A stretch of DNA of 64,000 nucleotides, taken from NCBI RefSeq assembly GCF_016907085.1, contig NZ_JAFBBJ010000001.1, forward strand, positions 682,001 to 746,000, read 5' to 3'. The position numbers and the translations under genes were made by a program. The notes below the pieces were generated by a model. The model was not told the origin of the DNA, searched no databases, and saw only the letters and a program-made list of their open reading frames with translations. The DNA is from Clavibacter michiganensis. Its GTDB lineage: Bacteria; Actinomycetota; Actinomycetes; Actinomycetales; Microbacteriaceae. Each line of letters starts with the position of its first letter. The stretch's first letter is position 1. Below, piece after piece: positions 42,733 through 52,191 of the stretch.

Positions 42733-44811
42733 GTGGCAGCATCCGATTATTCCGCCCGTCACCTCTCCGTCCTCGAGGGCCTCGAGGCGGTCCGCAAGCG
42801 GCCCGGCATGTACATCGGATCGACCGACTCGCGCGGTCTCATGCACTGCCTCTGGGAGATCATCGACAACAGCGTCGACGAGGCGCTCGGCGGGCACGGG
42901 GACCGCATCGACGTGCGGCTCCACCCCGACGGCAGCGTCGAGGTGCGCGACACCGCCCGCGGGGTCCCGGTCGACATCGAGCCCAAGACCGGACTCTCCG
43001 GCGTCGAGGTCGTCTTCACCAAGCTGCACGCCGGCGGCAAGTTCGGATCCGGCTCCTACGCCTCGTCGGGCGGCCTGCACGGCGTAGGCGCCTCGGTCGT
43101 CAACGCCCTCTCGGAGCGCCTCGACGTCGAGGTCGACCGGGGCGGCAAGACCTACGCCATGTCCTTCCGGCGCGGCGAGCCGGGCATCTTCGAGGACCAG
43201 GGCGAGGCCAGCCCCGACGCGCCGTTCCGTCCCTTCACGTCCGGCAGCGAGCTGCGGGTGGTCGGCAAGGTGCGCAAGGGCGTCACCGGCACGCGGATCC
43301 GCTATTGGGCGGACCGGCAGATCTTCACCCGCGGCGCGTCCTTCCTCACCGAGGAGCTCCTCGGTCGCGCGCGGCAGACCGCCTTCCTCGTCCCCGGGCT
43401 CAGCATCGACATCGAGGACCTGCGCGGCGAGCAGCCCGTGCGCGAGTCGTTCCGCTTCGACGGCGGCATCGCCGAGTTCGTCGACCACCTGGCCGTCGAC
43501 GCGCCGCTCACGGACACGTGGCGGCTCGAGGGATCCGGCACCTTCACCGAGACCGTGCCCGTGCTCACCGACGGCGGTGCCATGGTCCCGACCGAGCTCA
43601 CGCGCGAGTGCGCCGTCGACATCGCGCTCCGCTGGGGCACGGGCTACGACACCCGCTTCAAGTCGTTCGTCAACATCATCGCGACGCCCAAGGGCGGCAC
43701 GCACCAGGCCGGCTTCGAGGCGGGCCTGCTCAAGTTCGTCCGGGCGCAGGTCGAAGCCAACGCGCGCAAGCTCAAGGTCGGCACCGACAAGCTCGAGAAG
43801 GACGACGTGCTCGCGGGTCTCACGGCCGTGCTCACCGTGCGCTTCCCCGAGCCGCAGTTCGAAGGGCAGACCAAGGAGGTGCTGGGCACGCCCGCCGTGC
43901 GCGCCATCGTGTCCCAGGTCGTGCAGAAGGCCATGGCCGAGCGCTTCGCGTCCACGCGCCGCGAGGACAAGGCGCAGACCGCGGTCCTCCTCGAGAAGGT
44001 CGTGGGCGAGATGAAGTCGCGGATCTCCGCGCGCACCCACAAGGAGACGCAGCGGCGGAAGAACGCCCTGGAGAGCTCGTCGCTGCCCGCGAAGCTCGTG
44101 GACTGCCGCTCGAACGACGTCGCGAACAGCGAGCTCTTCATCGTCGAGGGCGACTCGGCGCTCGGCACGGCGAAGCTCGCGCGCGACAGCGAGTACCAGG
44201 CGCTGCTGCCCATCCGCGGCAAGATCCTCAACGTGCAGAAGGCGTCGCTGCCCGACATGCTCTCCAACACCGAGTGCGCGTCGATCATCCAGGTGCTGGG
44301 CGCGGGCTCCGGGCGCACCTTCGACCTGTCGGCGGCGCGCTACGGGAAGATCATCATCATGAGCGACGCCGACGTCGACGGCGCCCACATCCGCACGCTG
44401 CTGCTCACGCTCTTCTTCCGCTACATGCGGCCGATGATCGACGAGGGCCGGGTGTTCGCCGCCGTGCCGCCGCTGCACCGCGTCGTGGTGATGAACCCCG
44501 GCTCGAAGCCCAACGACGTGATCTACACCTACTCGGAGCGGGAGCTCGCGGCGGTGCTCGCGCAGGCCAAGCGGCAGGGGAAGCGCTACCAGGACCCGAT
44601 CCAGCGATACAAGGGCCTGGGGGAGATGGACGCCGATCAGCTGGCGACCACCACGATGGACCGCCGGAACCGCACGCTCCGCCGCGTGCGCGTCGACGAC
44701 GCCGAGGCCGCGGCGCGCATGTTCGAGCTGCTCATGGGCAACGACGTCGCACCGCGCAAGGAGTTCATCATCGACGGCGCCGGATCGGTGCGGGACCGCA
44801 TCGACGTGTGA
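42733..44811 (+). CDS. parE: type II topoisomerase subunit B (ParE/GyrB-like)
   Basis: A 692-residue ATPase subunit. The GHKL ATPase has EIIDNSVDEAL near residue 41 and GGLHGVGASVVNALS near 115; the TOPRIM metal sites are EGDSALG near 472 and SDADVDGAHIRTLLL near 544. The QRYKGLGEM motif follows. It is the size of the second actinobacterial GyrB paralogue, called ParE, rather than typical gyrase B beside dnaA/recF. The GTG at 42733 follows GGAGGA by 6 nt. Its GyrA-like partner lies convergently downstream rather than in an operon. Confidence 0.9.
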   Translation: MAASDYSARHLSVLEGLEAVRKRPGMYIGSTDSRGLMHCLWEIIDNSVDEALGGHGDRIDVRLHPDGSVEVRDTARGVPVDIEPKTGLSGVEVVFTKLHAGGKFGSGSYASSGGLHGVGASVVNALSERLDVEVDRGGKTYAMSFRRGEPGIFEDQGEASPDAPFRPFTSGSELRVVGKVRKGVTGTRIRYWADRQIFTRGASFLTEELLGRARQTAFLVPGLSIDIEDLRGEQPVRESFRFDGGIAEFVDHLAVDAPLTDTWRLEGSGTFTETVPVLTDGGAMVPTELTRECAVDIALRWGTGYDTRFKSFVNIIATPKGGTHQAGFEAGLLKFVRAQVEANARKLKVGTDKLEKDDVLAGLTAVLTVRFPEPQFEGQTKEVLGTPAVRAIVSQVVQKAMAERFASTRREDKAQTAVLLEKVVGEMKSRISARTHKETQRRKNALESSSLPAKLVDCRSNDVANSELFIVEGDSALGTAKLARDSEYQALLPIRGKILNVQKASLPDMLSNTECASIIQVLGAGSGRTFDLSAARYGKIIIMSDADVDGAHIRTLLLTLFFRYMRPMIDEGRVFAAVPPLHRVVVMNPGSKPNDVIYTYSERELAAVLAQAKRQGKRYQDPIQRYKGLGEMDADQLATTTMDRRNRTLRRVRVDDAEAAARMFELLMGNDVAPRKEFIIDGAGSVRDRIDV

Positions 44812-44834
44812 CCCGCCGGCCCGGTGCCGGATGC

Positions 44835-44872
44835 GCGGACGGCCGCGGACCCCCCGGTCCGCGGCCGTCCGC
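44835..44872. terminator. bidirectional hairpin terminator
   Basis: Perfect 17-bp GC arms with a CCCC loop between convergent parE and parC. Confidence 0.9.
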
Positions 44873-44891
44873 GTTCGTCTTACGGGCGCGT

Positions 44892-47438
44892 CTACGTCTC
44901 GAGCGGCGCGGAGCCGTCCTCGGCGGACGGCTCGACGACGCCCGCGGCCGCGCCCGACGCGGCGTCGGGCGCGTCGGCGGGGGTGACCGCCTGGCCGACG
45001 CTCCCGATCGCCTTCTCCAGCGGGATGCCCGACCCGTCGCGCTTCATGCCGGTGGGCGGCAGCTGCCTGACCTCGCCGGCCGGCCCGACCGCGAGGGCGG
45101 GCCCGGGGCCGACCCAGGCGAGGGCGAGGTGGTCCTCGCCCTTGAGGTACGCGTGCGCGCGCACCCCGCCCGTGGCACGGCCCTTGCGCGGGAAGTCGGC
45201 GAACGCGCTCACCTTGGCGCGGCCGGGATCCACCCCAGCGATGGTGGCCGACGACGCCGAGATCGTGACGACCTGGGCGCCCTCGGGGGCGACGGAGGAG
45301 AAGAACAGCACGCGCGCGCCGGCTGCGAGGTTGACGCCGGCGACGCCGCCCGCCTGGATGCCCTGCGGCCGCACCGACACCGCGGGGAAGTGCAGCAGCT
45401 GCGCCTCGCTGGTGACGAAGACGAGCTCGTCCGTCTCCGCCCCCTGCCGCGCGCCGACGACCTCGTCGCCCTTCTTCAGCGCGATGACCTCGAACTCCGG
45501 CTTCGCGGGCAGGGCGGACGGGGCGATGCGCTTGACGACGCCCTGGCGCGTGCCGAGGGCGATCGCCTCCTCCGTGCCGAGCGCCACGAGCGCGACGACG
45601 CGCTCCTTCTTGTCCGCGAGGCCGAGGTAGTCGCGGATGCGGACGCCGGCCCCCAGCTGCACGCTCGCGACCGGGACCACGGGGAGGTCGACCGGAGTCA
45701 TGGTGATGAGCCGGCCCGTGTTCGTGATGGCGCCGATGCGCGTGCGGCTCGTGGTCTCGATGGCCGTGAGGACGGCGTCGTGGGAGCTGCGACGGACCGT
45801 CTGCAGGGGCGTGCCCGGCGCGTCCGTCGGCAGGTCGACGCGCACCGCGCGCCCGGTCGTCGACAGCAGCACCCGGCAGGGCACGTCGGCGATCTCGAGG
45901 ACGGGCGCGGCACGACGGCTCGACGCCCCGGCGACGCTCGGCGCGGCCTCCGTCAGGAGCGTCCGGCGCGGCGTGCCGAAGCGGTCGGCCACCTCCTGCA
46001 GCTCGGTCGAGACGAGCGCGCGGAGCCGGCGCGGGTCGGCGAGGATCGCCTCGAGCTCGGCGATCTCGGCCTGCAGCTTGTCGCGCTCCTCCTCCAGCTC
46101 GATGCGGCTGAACCGCGTGAGCCGGCGGAGACGCAGCTCCAGGATGTAGTCGGCCTGCAGCGTCGAGAGGTCGAACACGTCCATGAGGCGGGCGCGCGCC
46201 TGCTCGGTGTCGTCGCTGCCGCGGATGACCTGGATCACCTCGTCGATGTCGAGGATCGCGATCAGCAGCCCGAGCACGAGGTGCAGCCGCTCCTGCCTGC
46301 GGGCGAGCCGGTACCGCGTGCGCCGCGTGACCACGTCGAGGCGGTGCGCCACGTAGACCTGCAGGAGCTCCTTGAGCCCCAGCGTCTGCGGGCTGCCGTC
46401 GACGAGCGCCACGTTGTTGATGCTGAAGCCGTCCTCGAGCGGCGTGTAGCGGTAGAGCTGCTCGAGCACCGCCTCGGGGTTGAAGCCCGTCTTGATCTCG
46501 ATGACGAGCCGCAGCCCGTGCGTCCGGTCCGTGAGGTCGGTGACGTTCGTGATGCCGGACAGCTTCTTGTTCTGGACGCCGTCCTTGATCTTCTCGATGA
46601 CCTTCTCGGGGCCCACGAGGTACGGCAGCTCGGTCACGACGAGCCCCGACTTCCGCGGGGTGAGGCTCTCCACGGAGACGCGCGCGCGGGTCTTGAAGCT
46701 GCCGCGGCCGGTGAGGTACGCGTCCTTCACGCCCGACAGCCCGATGATCGTGCCGCCTGTCGGCAGGTCGGGACCCGGGACGAACGCCATGAGGTCGTCG
46801 AGCGAGGCGTCCGGGTGGTCGATCAGGTGCCGCGCCGCGCCCACGACCTCGATGAGGTTGTGCGGCACCATGTTCGTCGCCATGCCGACCGCGATGCCGC
46901 TCGCGCCGTTGACGAGCAGGTTCGGGAACGCGGCCGGGAGCACGGCCGGCTGCATGAACGCGTTGTCGTAGTTCGGGACGAAGTCGACGACGTTCTCGTC
47001 GAGCCCCTCGACCATCGCGAGCGCGGACGCGGCGAGCCGGGCCTCCGTGTAGCGGGGCGCGGCCGGCCCGTCGTCGAGCGACCCGAAGTTGCCGTGCCCG
47101 TCGATGAGCGGCACGCGCAGCGTGAACGGCTGCGCCATGCGCACCATCGCGTCGTAGATGGCGGAGTCGCCGTGCGGGTGGAGCTTGCCCATCACCTCGC
47201 CCGTCACTCGGGCGGACTTCACGTGCCCGCGGTCGGGACGCAGGCCCATCTCGCTCATCTGGTACAGGATGCGGCGCTGCACGGGCTTCAACCCGTCGCG
47301 GGCGTCGGGCAGGGCCCGGGAGTAGATGACCGAGTACGCGTACTCGAGGAACGAGTTCTCCATCTCGGTGGAGACGTCGACGTCCTCGATCCGCTCGGCG
47401 GGCTCGTCGGGCGTGGTGTTCGTGGTGGAGGGACTCAT
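44892..47438 (-). CDS. parC: type II topoisomerase subunit A (ParC/GyrA-like)
   Basis: An 848-residue DNA-cleavage subunit. The active-site Tyr130 is in [11 protein letters not shown]. The quinolone-interacting region [13 protein letters not shown] has Ser92 and Asp96, the sensitive-type residues. The C-terminal domain has beta-pinwheel-like repeats, but a canonical gyrase GyrA-box (QRRGGKG) is not evident; [12 protein letters not shown] near residue 770 is the closest element. This supports topoisomerase IV-like function with ParE, though actinobacterial naming is uncertain. The low-complexity C-terminus is Ala/Ser-rich. Confidence 0.9.
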   Translation of the reverse strand: MSPSTTNTTPDEPAERIEDVDVSTEMENSFLEYAYSVIYSRALPDARDGLKPVQRRILYQMSEMGLRPDRGHVKSARVTGEVMGKLHPHGDSAIYDAMVRMAQPFTLRVPLIDGHGNFGSLDDGPAAPRYTEARLAASALAMVEGLDENVVDFVPNYDNAFMQPAVLPAAFPNLLVNGASGIAVGMATNMVPHNLIEVVGAARHLIDHPDASLDDLMAFVPGPDLPTGGTIIGLSGVKDAYLTGRGSFKTRARVSVESLTPRKSGLVVTELPYLVGPEKVIEKIKDGVQNKKLSGITNVTDLTDRTHGLRLVIEIKTGFNPEAVLEQLYRYTPLEDGFSINNVALVDGSPQTLGLKELLQVYVAHRLDVVTRRTRYRLARRQERLHLVLGLLIAILDIDEVIQVIRGSDDTEQARARLMDVFDLSTLQADYILELRLRRLTRFSRIELEEERDKLQAEIAELEAILADPRRLRALVSTELQEVADRFGTPRRTLLTEAAPSVAGASSRRAAPVLEIADVPCRVLLSTTGRAVRVDLPTDAPGTPLQTVRRSSHDAVLTAIETTSRTRIGAITNTGRLITMTPVDLPVVPVASVQLGAGVRIRDYLGLADKKERVVALVALGTEEAIALGTRQGVVKRIAPSALPAKPEFEVIALKKGDEVVGARQGAETDELVFVTSEAQLLHFPAVSVRPQGIQAGGVAGVNLAAGARVLFFSSVAPEGAQVVTISASSATIAGVDPGRAKVSAFADFPRKGRATGGVRAHAYLKGEDHLALAWVGPGPALAVGPAGEVRQLPPTGMKRDGSGIPLEKAIGSVGQAVTPADAPDAASGAAAGVVEPSAEDGSAPLET

Positions 47439-47522
47439 GGACTCTCTGGGTCGGGATCGGCGCTGCGTCGATCGGCGTCGTGACGCGGATGCGCGCCGGG
47501 CTGCTGTGGCAGACTGGGCCGG

Positions 47523-48662
47523 ATGGCCCCCATGCTACCGGCGCCCGGATCCCGCCGGATGAGCCTCACCGCGGTCATGCCCGGCTGCCTCGCCGCCCTC
47601 GCGGGGGAGGAGTCCGAGGCCGGCCTCCCGTCCGTCGACCGGGCCGTGGTCGTCCTCGTCGACGGGCTCGGCTCCGCCGCCCTCCGCGCCCGCGCCGGGC
47701 ACGCGCGCCACCTCGTCCAGGGCTGGCGGAAGAAGGACGTCGTCGACGTGGGCTTCCCGACCACGACCGCCGCCAGCATCACCTCCCTCACCACCGGCGT
47801 GCGCGCGGGGGAGCACGGCCTCGTCGGCTACGCCGCGCTGGATCCCGCGCACGACCGCGTCCTCAAGCTCCTGTCCGGGTGGGACGCCCGCAGCGTGCCG
47901 GAGGAGTGGCAGCCGGTGCCGACCGCGTTCGAGCGGGCGGTCGCCGCGGGCGTCCCCGCGTTCGTCGTCGGCTCGGCCCGCTACGCCGACTCGGGGTTCT
48001 CCCGGGCGGCGCTGCGCGGGGCGACCTACGTGGCGGCCGAGTCGATCGCGGAGCGGTTCGCGACCACCCGCGCCCTCATGGACCGGGAGCCGCGCGCGCT
48101 CGTCTACCTGTACGTCCCCGAGCTCGACCAGGCAGCCCACTCGCACGGCTGGGAGTCGGATCGCTGGCTCCGCCTGCTCGAGGAGCTCGACCAGGCGGCG
48201 GGGCCCTTCCTCGACCGTCTCGGCCCGCGAGAGGGAGCGCTGATCACCGCCGACCACGGCATCGTCGACGTGCCCGCCGGATCCCAGGTGCTGTTCGACC
48301 GGGTGCCGGAGCTGGTGGCGGGCGTCCGGCACGTGGCGGGGGAGCCGCGCTGCCTGCACCTGCACCTCGAGCCGGGCGCGGACGCCGACGCCCTCGCCGA
48401 CGCCTGGCGCGCCTCGGAGGGGACGAGAGCCCACGTGGCGACGCGCGCCGAGGCGATCGCCGCGGGATGGTACGGACCCGTCCGCGACGGCGTGGCGGCG
48501 CGCATCGGCGACGTGGTCGTCGCGACGCGCTCGCTCATCGCCTACTACGACGGCCGCCCGCGGGACCAGGGCGCCCGTCGCATGATCGGCCAGCACGGGT
48601 CGTTCTCGGACGAGGAGCGCCTGGTGCCGCTCATCCGCGCCGGGGCGTTCGCGCGCGACTGA
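47523..48662 (+). CDS. nucleotide pyrophosphatase/phosphodiesterase family protein
   Basis: A 379-residue alkaline phosphatase superfamily protein. Metal and nucleophile motifs: LVDGLG at 45-50 (Asp47), the nucleophile Thr in FPTTTAASI around 80-82, [21 protein letters not shown] and [11 protein letters not shown] near the C-terminus. No signal peptide is seen, so it is probably cytoplasmic. Substrate unknown (phosphodiester or nucleotide). CAGACT (47510-47515) sits 7 nt before the ATG, a leaderless arrangement. It is divergent from parC. Confidence 0.85.
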   Translation: MAPMLPAPGSRRMSLTAVMPGCLAALAGEESEAGLPSVDRAVVVLVDGLGSAALRARAGHARHLVQGWRKKDVVDVGFPTTTAASITSLTTGVRAGEHGLVGYAALDPAHDRVLKLLSGWDARSVPEEWQPVPTAFERAVAAGVPAFVVGSARYADSGFSRAALRGATYVAAESIAERFATTRALMDREPRALVYLYVPELDQAAHSHGWESDRWLRLLEELDQAAGPFLDRLGPREGALITADHGIVDVPAGSQVLFDRVPELVAGVRHVAGEPRCLHLHLEPGADADALADAWRASEGTRAHVATRAEAIAAGWYGPVRDGVAARIGDVVVATRSLIAYYDGRPRDQGARRMIGQHGSFSDEERLVPLIRAGAFARD

Positions 48663-48687
48663 GCCCCGGGACGCCGACGGAGCGGGA

Positions 48688-49878
48688 TCAGGCCAGGTGG
48701 TCGTCGTCGCTGCGGGCGCCGAAGACGATCTCGTCCCAGCTCGGCATCGCCGTGCGCCCGCGCCGTCCAGACGGCTTCCCGGAGCCACGACCCTCGCCGG
48801 TGCCGGGCGTGCGCAGACCCTCGTCCTCGGCCTCGTCGCGCGGGACGTCGCGTCCCGTGTCGACGCGGCCGATCCCGGGGATCACGGCGGACCGCAGCGG
48901 CGGCACCGAGCGCTGACCGCCGCGCGGGCGGGACAGCGGCTCGTCGCGCCGGGCGGCGGGCGCGGGCGCGTCCTCCGCGACGTCGTCCCCCTCGTCCTCG
49001 CGCGGCACGGACTCCCGCTCGCCCCGCCGGCGCCGCAGCGCCTCGAGCAGGTCGGCGGTCTCGTTCAGCTCCACCTGCGCCACGCGCGCGGGCTGCTGGC
49101 TGCCCGCGGGGTGGTTGCCCTGTCGACCGAGGTGCGAGACGGACGCGCCCTCGTCGCGGCGAGGCGCCTCCCACGGCTGGGGGGCGGTGTCCTGCGTGCT
49201 CGACGCCGTCGGCTCGGGCAGGCGGAAGGCCCCGCTGTCGAATCGCGTGACGCCGGCCTCCTCGTGCGTGTCCGCGACCTCGGGCGGAAGGGCACGGAGC
49301 CGCGGGATGAGGGCACCGCGGATCTCGCCCTGCTGCGACAAGGTGATCGCCTCGTTGTTGGCGGGGGAGAGCGCGTGCTTCTTGGCGTCGTAGGACCACC
49401 TCGCGTCGTGCTCGATCTCCTCGCTCGTGAAGGCCACCTTGACGACCCAGCCGCCGAGCTGCTCCTTCCAGCTGCTCCAGCGCACGTCCTCGGCGCCGAG
49501 CGACTCGAGGCGCTCCTCGATGACCTGGCCGAAGAGCGTGCCCTGGCCCATCGGGTCGACCTCGATGGCGGTGTGCACGGGCACCTTCATCGCGCTGCGC
49601 ACGACGTGCTCGCGCTCGGCGACGACGGGACCCTCGAACTTGCGGACGTACTCGACGGACGCGCCGGTCTCCCGCGCGACGTCCTCGGCGCTCATGCCCT
49701 GGCGGATGAAGGACTGGATGATGCGCGGCGCGGCCTTGCGCGTCTGGCCGCCGTCGGCGGACTGGCGGCGCAGCGCGGACCGGAACGCGTCGTCCATCAC
49801 GAGGCGGTGCCGGTCACCGCCCGCGGTCTCGACGACGAGGGCGCCGTCCTCGACTCCGACGATCTTCAGATCCTGCAT
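48688..49878 (-). CDS. sepH: SepH-like septation protein (DUF3071)
   Basis: A 396-residue protein. The N-terminal DUF3071 domain (about 1-170) includes a helix-turn-helix-like segment (52-85, GMSAEDVARETGASVEYVRK). The rest is a long, disordered, Arg/Glu/Pro-rich region ending in MPSWDEIVFGARSDDD, a conserved tail of the family. In Streptomyces SepH binds FtsZ and promotes its assembly. The ATG at 49876-49878 was chosen because MQDLKIVGVE is the family start; the frame stays open upstream without support. Confidence 0.88.
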   Translation of the reverse strand: MQDLKIVGVEDGALVVETAGGDRHRLVMDDAFRSALRRQSADGGQTRKAAPRIIQSFIRQGMSAEDVARETGASVEYVRKFEGPVVAEREHVVRSAMKVPVHTAIEVDPMGQGTLFGQVIEERLESLGAEDVRWSSWKEQLGGWVVKVAFTSEEIEHDARWSYDAKKHALSPANNEAITLSQQGEIRGALIPRLRALPPEVADTHEEAGVTRFDSGAFRLPEPTASSTQDTAPQPWEAPRRDEGASVSHLGRQGNHPAGSQQPARVAQVELNETADLLEALRRRRGERESVPREDEGDDVAEDAPAPAARRDEPLSRPRGGQRSVPPLRSAVIPGIGRVDTGRDVPRDEAEDEGLRTPGTGEGRGSGKPSGRRGRTAMPSWDEIVFGARSDDDHLA

Positions 49879-50203
49879 GTGTTCCACGCCTCTCGCGCTC
49901 ACTGGACGATTCACGATCGCACGAGTCGACCCCTCTTCCGGGGAATACGCGTGGCGCGCCGCGACTTGAGTCCGACGAGAGCGCCGGAGGGCGGGATCAC
50001 GGGCCCCGGACGCAGGTTGTTCGTGCGCGAACGGTGTACCGTGTGAGTCCGCATCCGCGGCCCGGGGACGGGCCGGCTCCCCGCATCCAAACCGCCGATC
50101 AGGGCCCCCGACGGGGGCCTCAGGACGGTTTGCTATCCGGATGCGATTCATGCAAACTGTGCCCGCCGATTCCGTTCGGCGGTTATTCGAGAAGTGGACA
50201 GGA
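49879..50203. promoter_or_regulatory. divergent sepH/DUF4193 region with structured leader
   Basis: This 325-nt gap holds no gene. TACCGT near 50037-50042 is a likely -10 for the plus-strand gene. The predicted leader folds into two stems: AAACCG/CGGTTT (about 50089-50131) enclosing GGCCCCC-GAC-GGGGGCC (50103-50119), and CCGCCGA/TCGGCGG (50163-50182) just before the ribosome binding site. It resembles no riboswitch I know. Confidence 0.5.
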
Positions 50204-50497
50204 ATGGCAACTGATTACGACGCCCCGCGCAAGACGGAGGACGACTCCGACTCGATCGAGGCTCTGAAGGAGCGCGTCCCGGACCGCATGTCCGGGGTCG
50301 TGGACGTCGACGATGCCGACAACCCCGGGAGCTTCGACCTCGCCGGAGCCGACCTCTCCGACCTCGAGCTCGAGACGGTGGTGCTGCCGCCGCAGGCGGA
50401 CGAGTTCACCTGCGTGAGCTGCTTCCTCGTGAAGCACCGCTCGCAGATCGACCACCAGGAGAAGCTCGGGCCCATCTGCCAGGAGTGCGCCGCCTAG
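50204..50497 (+). CDS. DUF4193 zinc-binding protein
   Basis: A 97-residue acidic actinobacterial protein with a C-terminal zinc site of four cysteines: Cys70 and Cys73 in FTCVSCFLV, Cys92 and Cys95 in ICQECAA. Family members are often annotated as hypothetical or dUTPase-neighbour proteins; function unknown. The ATG at 50204 follows GGACAGGA and matches the family start MATDYDAPRK; an upstream in-frame ATG at 50141 lies in the structured leader. Confidence 0.88.
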   Translation: MATDYDAPRKTEDDSDSIEALKERVPDRMSGVVDVDDADNPGSFDLAGADLSDLELETVVLPPQADEFTCVSCFLVKHRSQIDHQEKLGPICQECAA

Positions 50498-50544
50498 AGC
50501 GACGCCGGGCGAGAGCCCCTACAGGCCCCGCGCCTGACCGCACG

Positions 50545-50994
50545 TCATGATCGCCGCGATCCCCGGATCGCGGCGATCAGTCGTTCCGGGCTGCGGGTGG
50601 ACAGCAGCCAGTAGGGGGCGGGGTCCGCGGCGTCCATCAGCGGCACCTTGACCACCGGATCCACCCACCCGCGGATGACGAGGTACGCCCGCGCGTGCAG
50701 CCGCGTACCGCGCTCTGCCGTCGCCTGCGCGCTCCGGAAGCCCTCGGGGTCGCCGAGCTGGTCGACGGCGATGGACGCGCGGCCGGCGCGCAGCCGCCCC
50801 TCGGCGACCTCGATGACCGGGCTGGTGAGCACGAGCGTGGCCACGACGCCCGCGTACAGCACGATCGCGACGATGACCCCGGCGACGACGCTGATGGGAA
50901 GGAACACGAGCAGGCTCGCGGGGATGACGAGGGCGGTGGCGACGAAGAGCCAGGGAGCCGGCCACAGCCGCTCGCGGTAGGGGGATGCGGGCAT
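50545..50994 (-). CDS. DUF3093 membrane protein
   Basis: A 149-residue protein of the actinobacterial DUF3093 family: MPASPYRERLWPAPWLF at the start, two transmembrane helices (about 13-32 and 35-56), then a cytoplasmic beta-rich domain containing RAYLVIRGWVDPVVKVPL. It usually neighbours dut and DUF4193, as here. Function unknown. Its last coding bases form part of a perfect 15-bp hairpin. Confidence 0.85.
   Translation of the reverse strand: MPASPYRERLWPAPWLFVATALVIPASLLVFLPISVVAGVIVAIVLYAGVVATLVLTSPVIEVAEGRLRAGRASIAVDQLGDPEGFRSAQATAERGTRLHARAYLVIRGWVDPVVKVPLMDAADPAPYWLLSTRSPERLIAAIRGSRRS
50548..50579. terminator. hairpin terminator overlapping the DUF3093 coding end
   Basis: Perfect 15-bp arms (TGATCGCCGCGATCC and its complement) with a CC loop. 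It lies in the last eleven codons of DUF3093 and 50 nt after the convergent DUF4193 stop. Confidence 0.75.
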
Positions 50995-51032
50995 GCGCCT
51001 ATTGCATCAGATTCCTGCACTAGCCTCGGACC

Positions 51033-51503
51033 GTGCCCGATCCCGTCGACGTCCTCATCGCGGGCGACGCCCCCATCCCGGCCTACGCGCATCCCGGCGA
51101 CGCCGGCGCCGACCTCGTGAGCGCGGAGGCCCTGCGCCTCGAGCCCGGCCAGCGGGCCACCGTCGGCACGGGCGTGTCGATCGCCCTCCCGGACGGGTAC
51201 GCCGCCTTCGTTCTCCCGCGCAGCGGCCTCGCCGCCCGCCACGGCATCACGATCGTCAACGCGCCCGGCACCGTCGACGCGGGGTACCGCGGCGAGATCC
51301 GGGTCACCCTCCTCAACACCGACGCCGAGGCCGCGTACGATGTCGCGGTCGGCGACCGCATCGCGCAGGTCGTCGTCATGCCGGTCAGCCGGGTGCGCTT
51401 CGTGCCCGTCGAGAAGCTGCCCGGGAGCCACCGCGGCACGGGGGGCTTCGGCTCCACGGGCACCGGCGCCCTCCCCGTCCGAGACCCAGGAGACCGAACA
51501 TGA
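51033..51503 (+). CDS. dut: dUTP diphosphatase
   Basis: A 156-residue trimeric dUTPase that hydrolyses dUTP to dUMP. The five motifs are visible: HPGDAGADL (20-28), PRSGLA (62-67), NAPGTVDAGYRGEI (76-89), GDRIAQVVV and the C-terminal RGTGGFGSTG. The GTG at 51033 lies 6 nt after TAGCCT (51021-51026), so the mRNA is probably leaderless. The stop overlaps the next start (ATGA). Confidence 0.95.
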   Translation: MPDPVDVLIAGDAPIPAYAHPGDAGADLVSAEALRLEPGQRATVGTGVSIALPDGYAAFVLPRSGLAARHGITIVNAPGTVDAGYRGEIRVTLLNTDAEAAYDVAVGDRIAQVVVMPVSRVRFVPVEKLPGSHRGTGGFGSTGTGALPVRDPGDRT

Positions 51504-52189
51504 CCGACGAGAACGCGAACCAGCCGGACGACGCCGTCGCGGACGACGCCGAGCACGTCCTGGACGCCAAGTCCGCGCCCGACGACCGGGCCGACGAGGG
51601 CCCGCTCGACGAGACCGAGGCGAACCCGGTCCGTCCCTACGTCGACCTCGGCGGGATCAAGATCCTGCCGCGCGAGGGCCTGCACCTGCGTCTCGAGGTG
51701 GCCGAGGGCACGCAGCAGGTCGTCGCGATCGGCCTCGACTTCGCCGAGTCCAGCCTGCAGGTGCAGCCGTTCGCCGCGCCGCGCTCGAGCGGACTGTGGC
51801 ATGAGATCCGCACGACCATCGGGGAGCAGATCCAGCGGCAGGGCGGCACGACCCGCCTGGCCGATGGGCCGTTCGGTCCCGAGCTCCACGCCGTCATCCC
51901 GGTCGTGCAGCAGCCCGGTCAACCGGCGGCGAGCACGCGCGAGGCCCGCTTCATCGGGGTGGACGGCCCCCGGTGGTTCCTGCGCGGCGTCATCACCGGC
52001 CGCGCCGTGACCGACCCCGAGGCCGCCGCCGCCGTCGAGGACCTCTTCCGCAGCGTCGTCGTCGTGCGGGGATCCTCGCCCATGCCCCCGCGTGACCTCA
52101 TCCCGCTCAAGATGCCCGCGGCCCAGGTCGGCACCACCCCGGGCGCCGCTCCGGCCGGCGAGAGCCCGGCCCCCGCGCTGGGCGCCTGA
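51500..52189 (+). CDS. DUF3710 family protein
   Basis: A 229-residue soluble protein. An acidic N-terminal tail (about 1-45) precedes the DUF3710 domain, recognised from YVDLGGIKILPREGLHLRLEV, SSGLWHEIR and RWFLRGVITGRA. It follows dut in most Actinobacteria. Function unknown. AGGAGA precedes the ATG, which overlaps the dut stop. Confidence 0.85.
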   Translation: MTDENANQPDDAVADDAEHVLDAKSAPDDRADEGPLDETEANPVRPYVDLGGIKILPREGLHLRLEVAEGTQQVVAIGLDFAESSLQVQPFAAPRSSGLWHEIRTTIGEQIQRQGGTTRLADGPFGPELHAVIPVVQQPGQPAASTREARFIGVDGPRWFLRGVITGRAVTDPEAAAAVEDLFRSVVVVRGSSPMPPRDLIPLKMPAAQVGTTPGAAPAGESPAPALGA

Positions 52190-52191
52190 GC

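Noticed and set aside
42633..47483. Very long plus-strand open frame of about 1600 codons crossing parE and parC
   Set aside because: It is the out-of-frame shadow of two strongly recognised genes; its translation is Arg/Ala/Gly-rich with no domain, as expected for antisense or shifted frames in GC-rich DNA.
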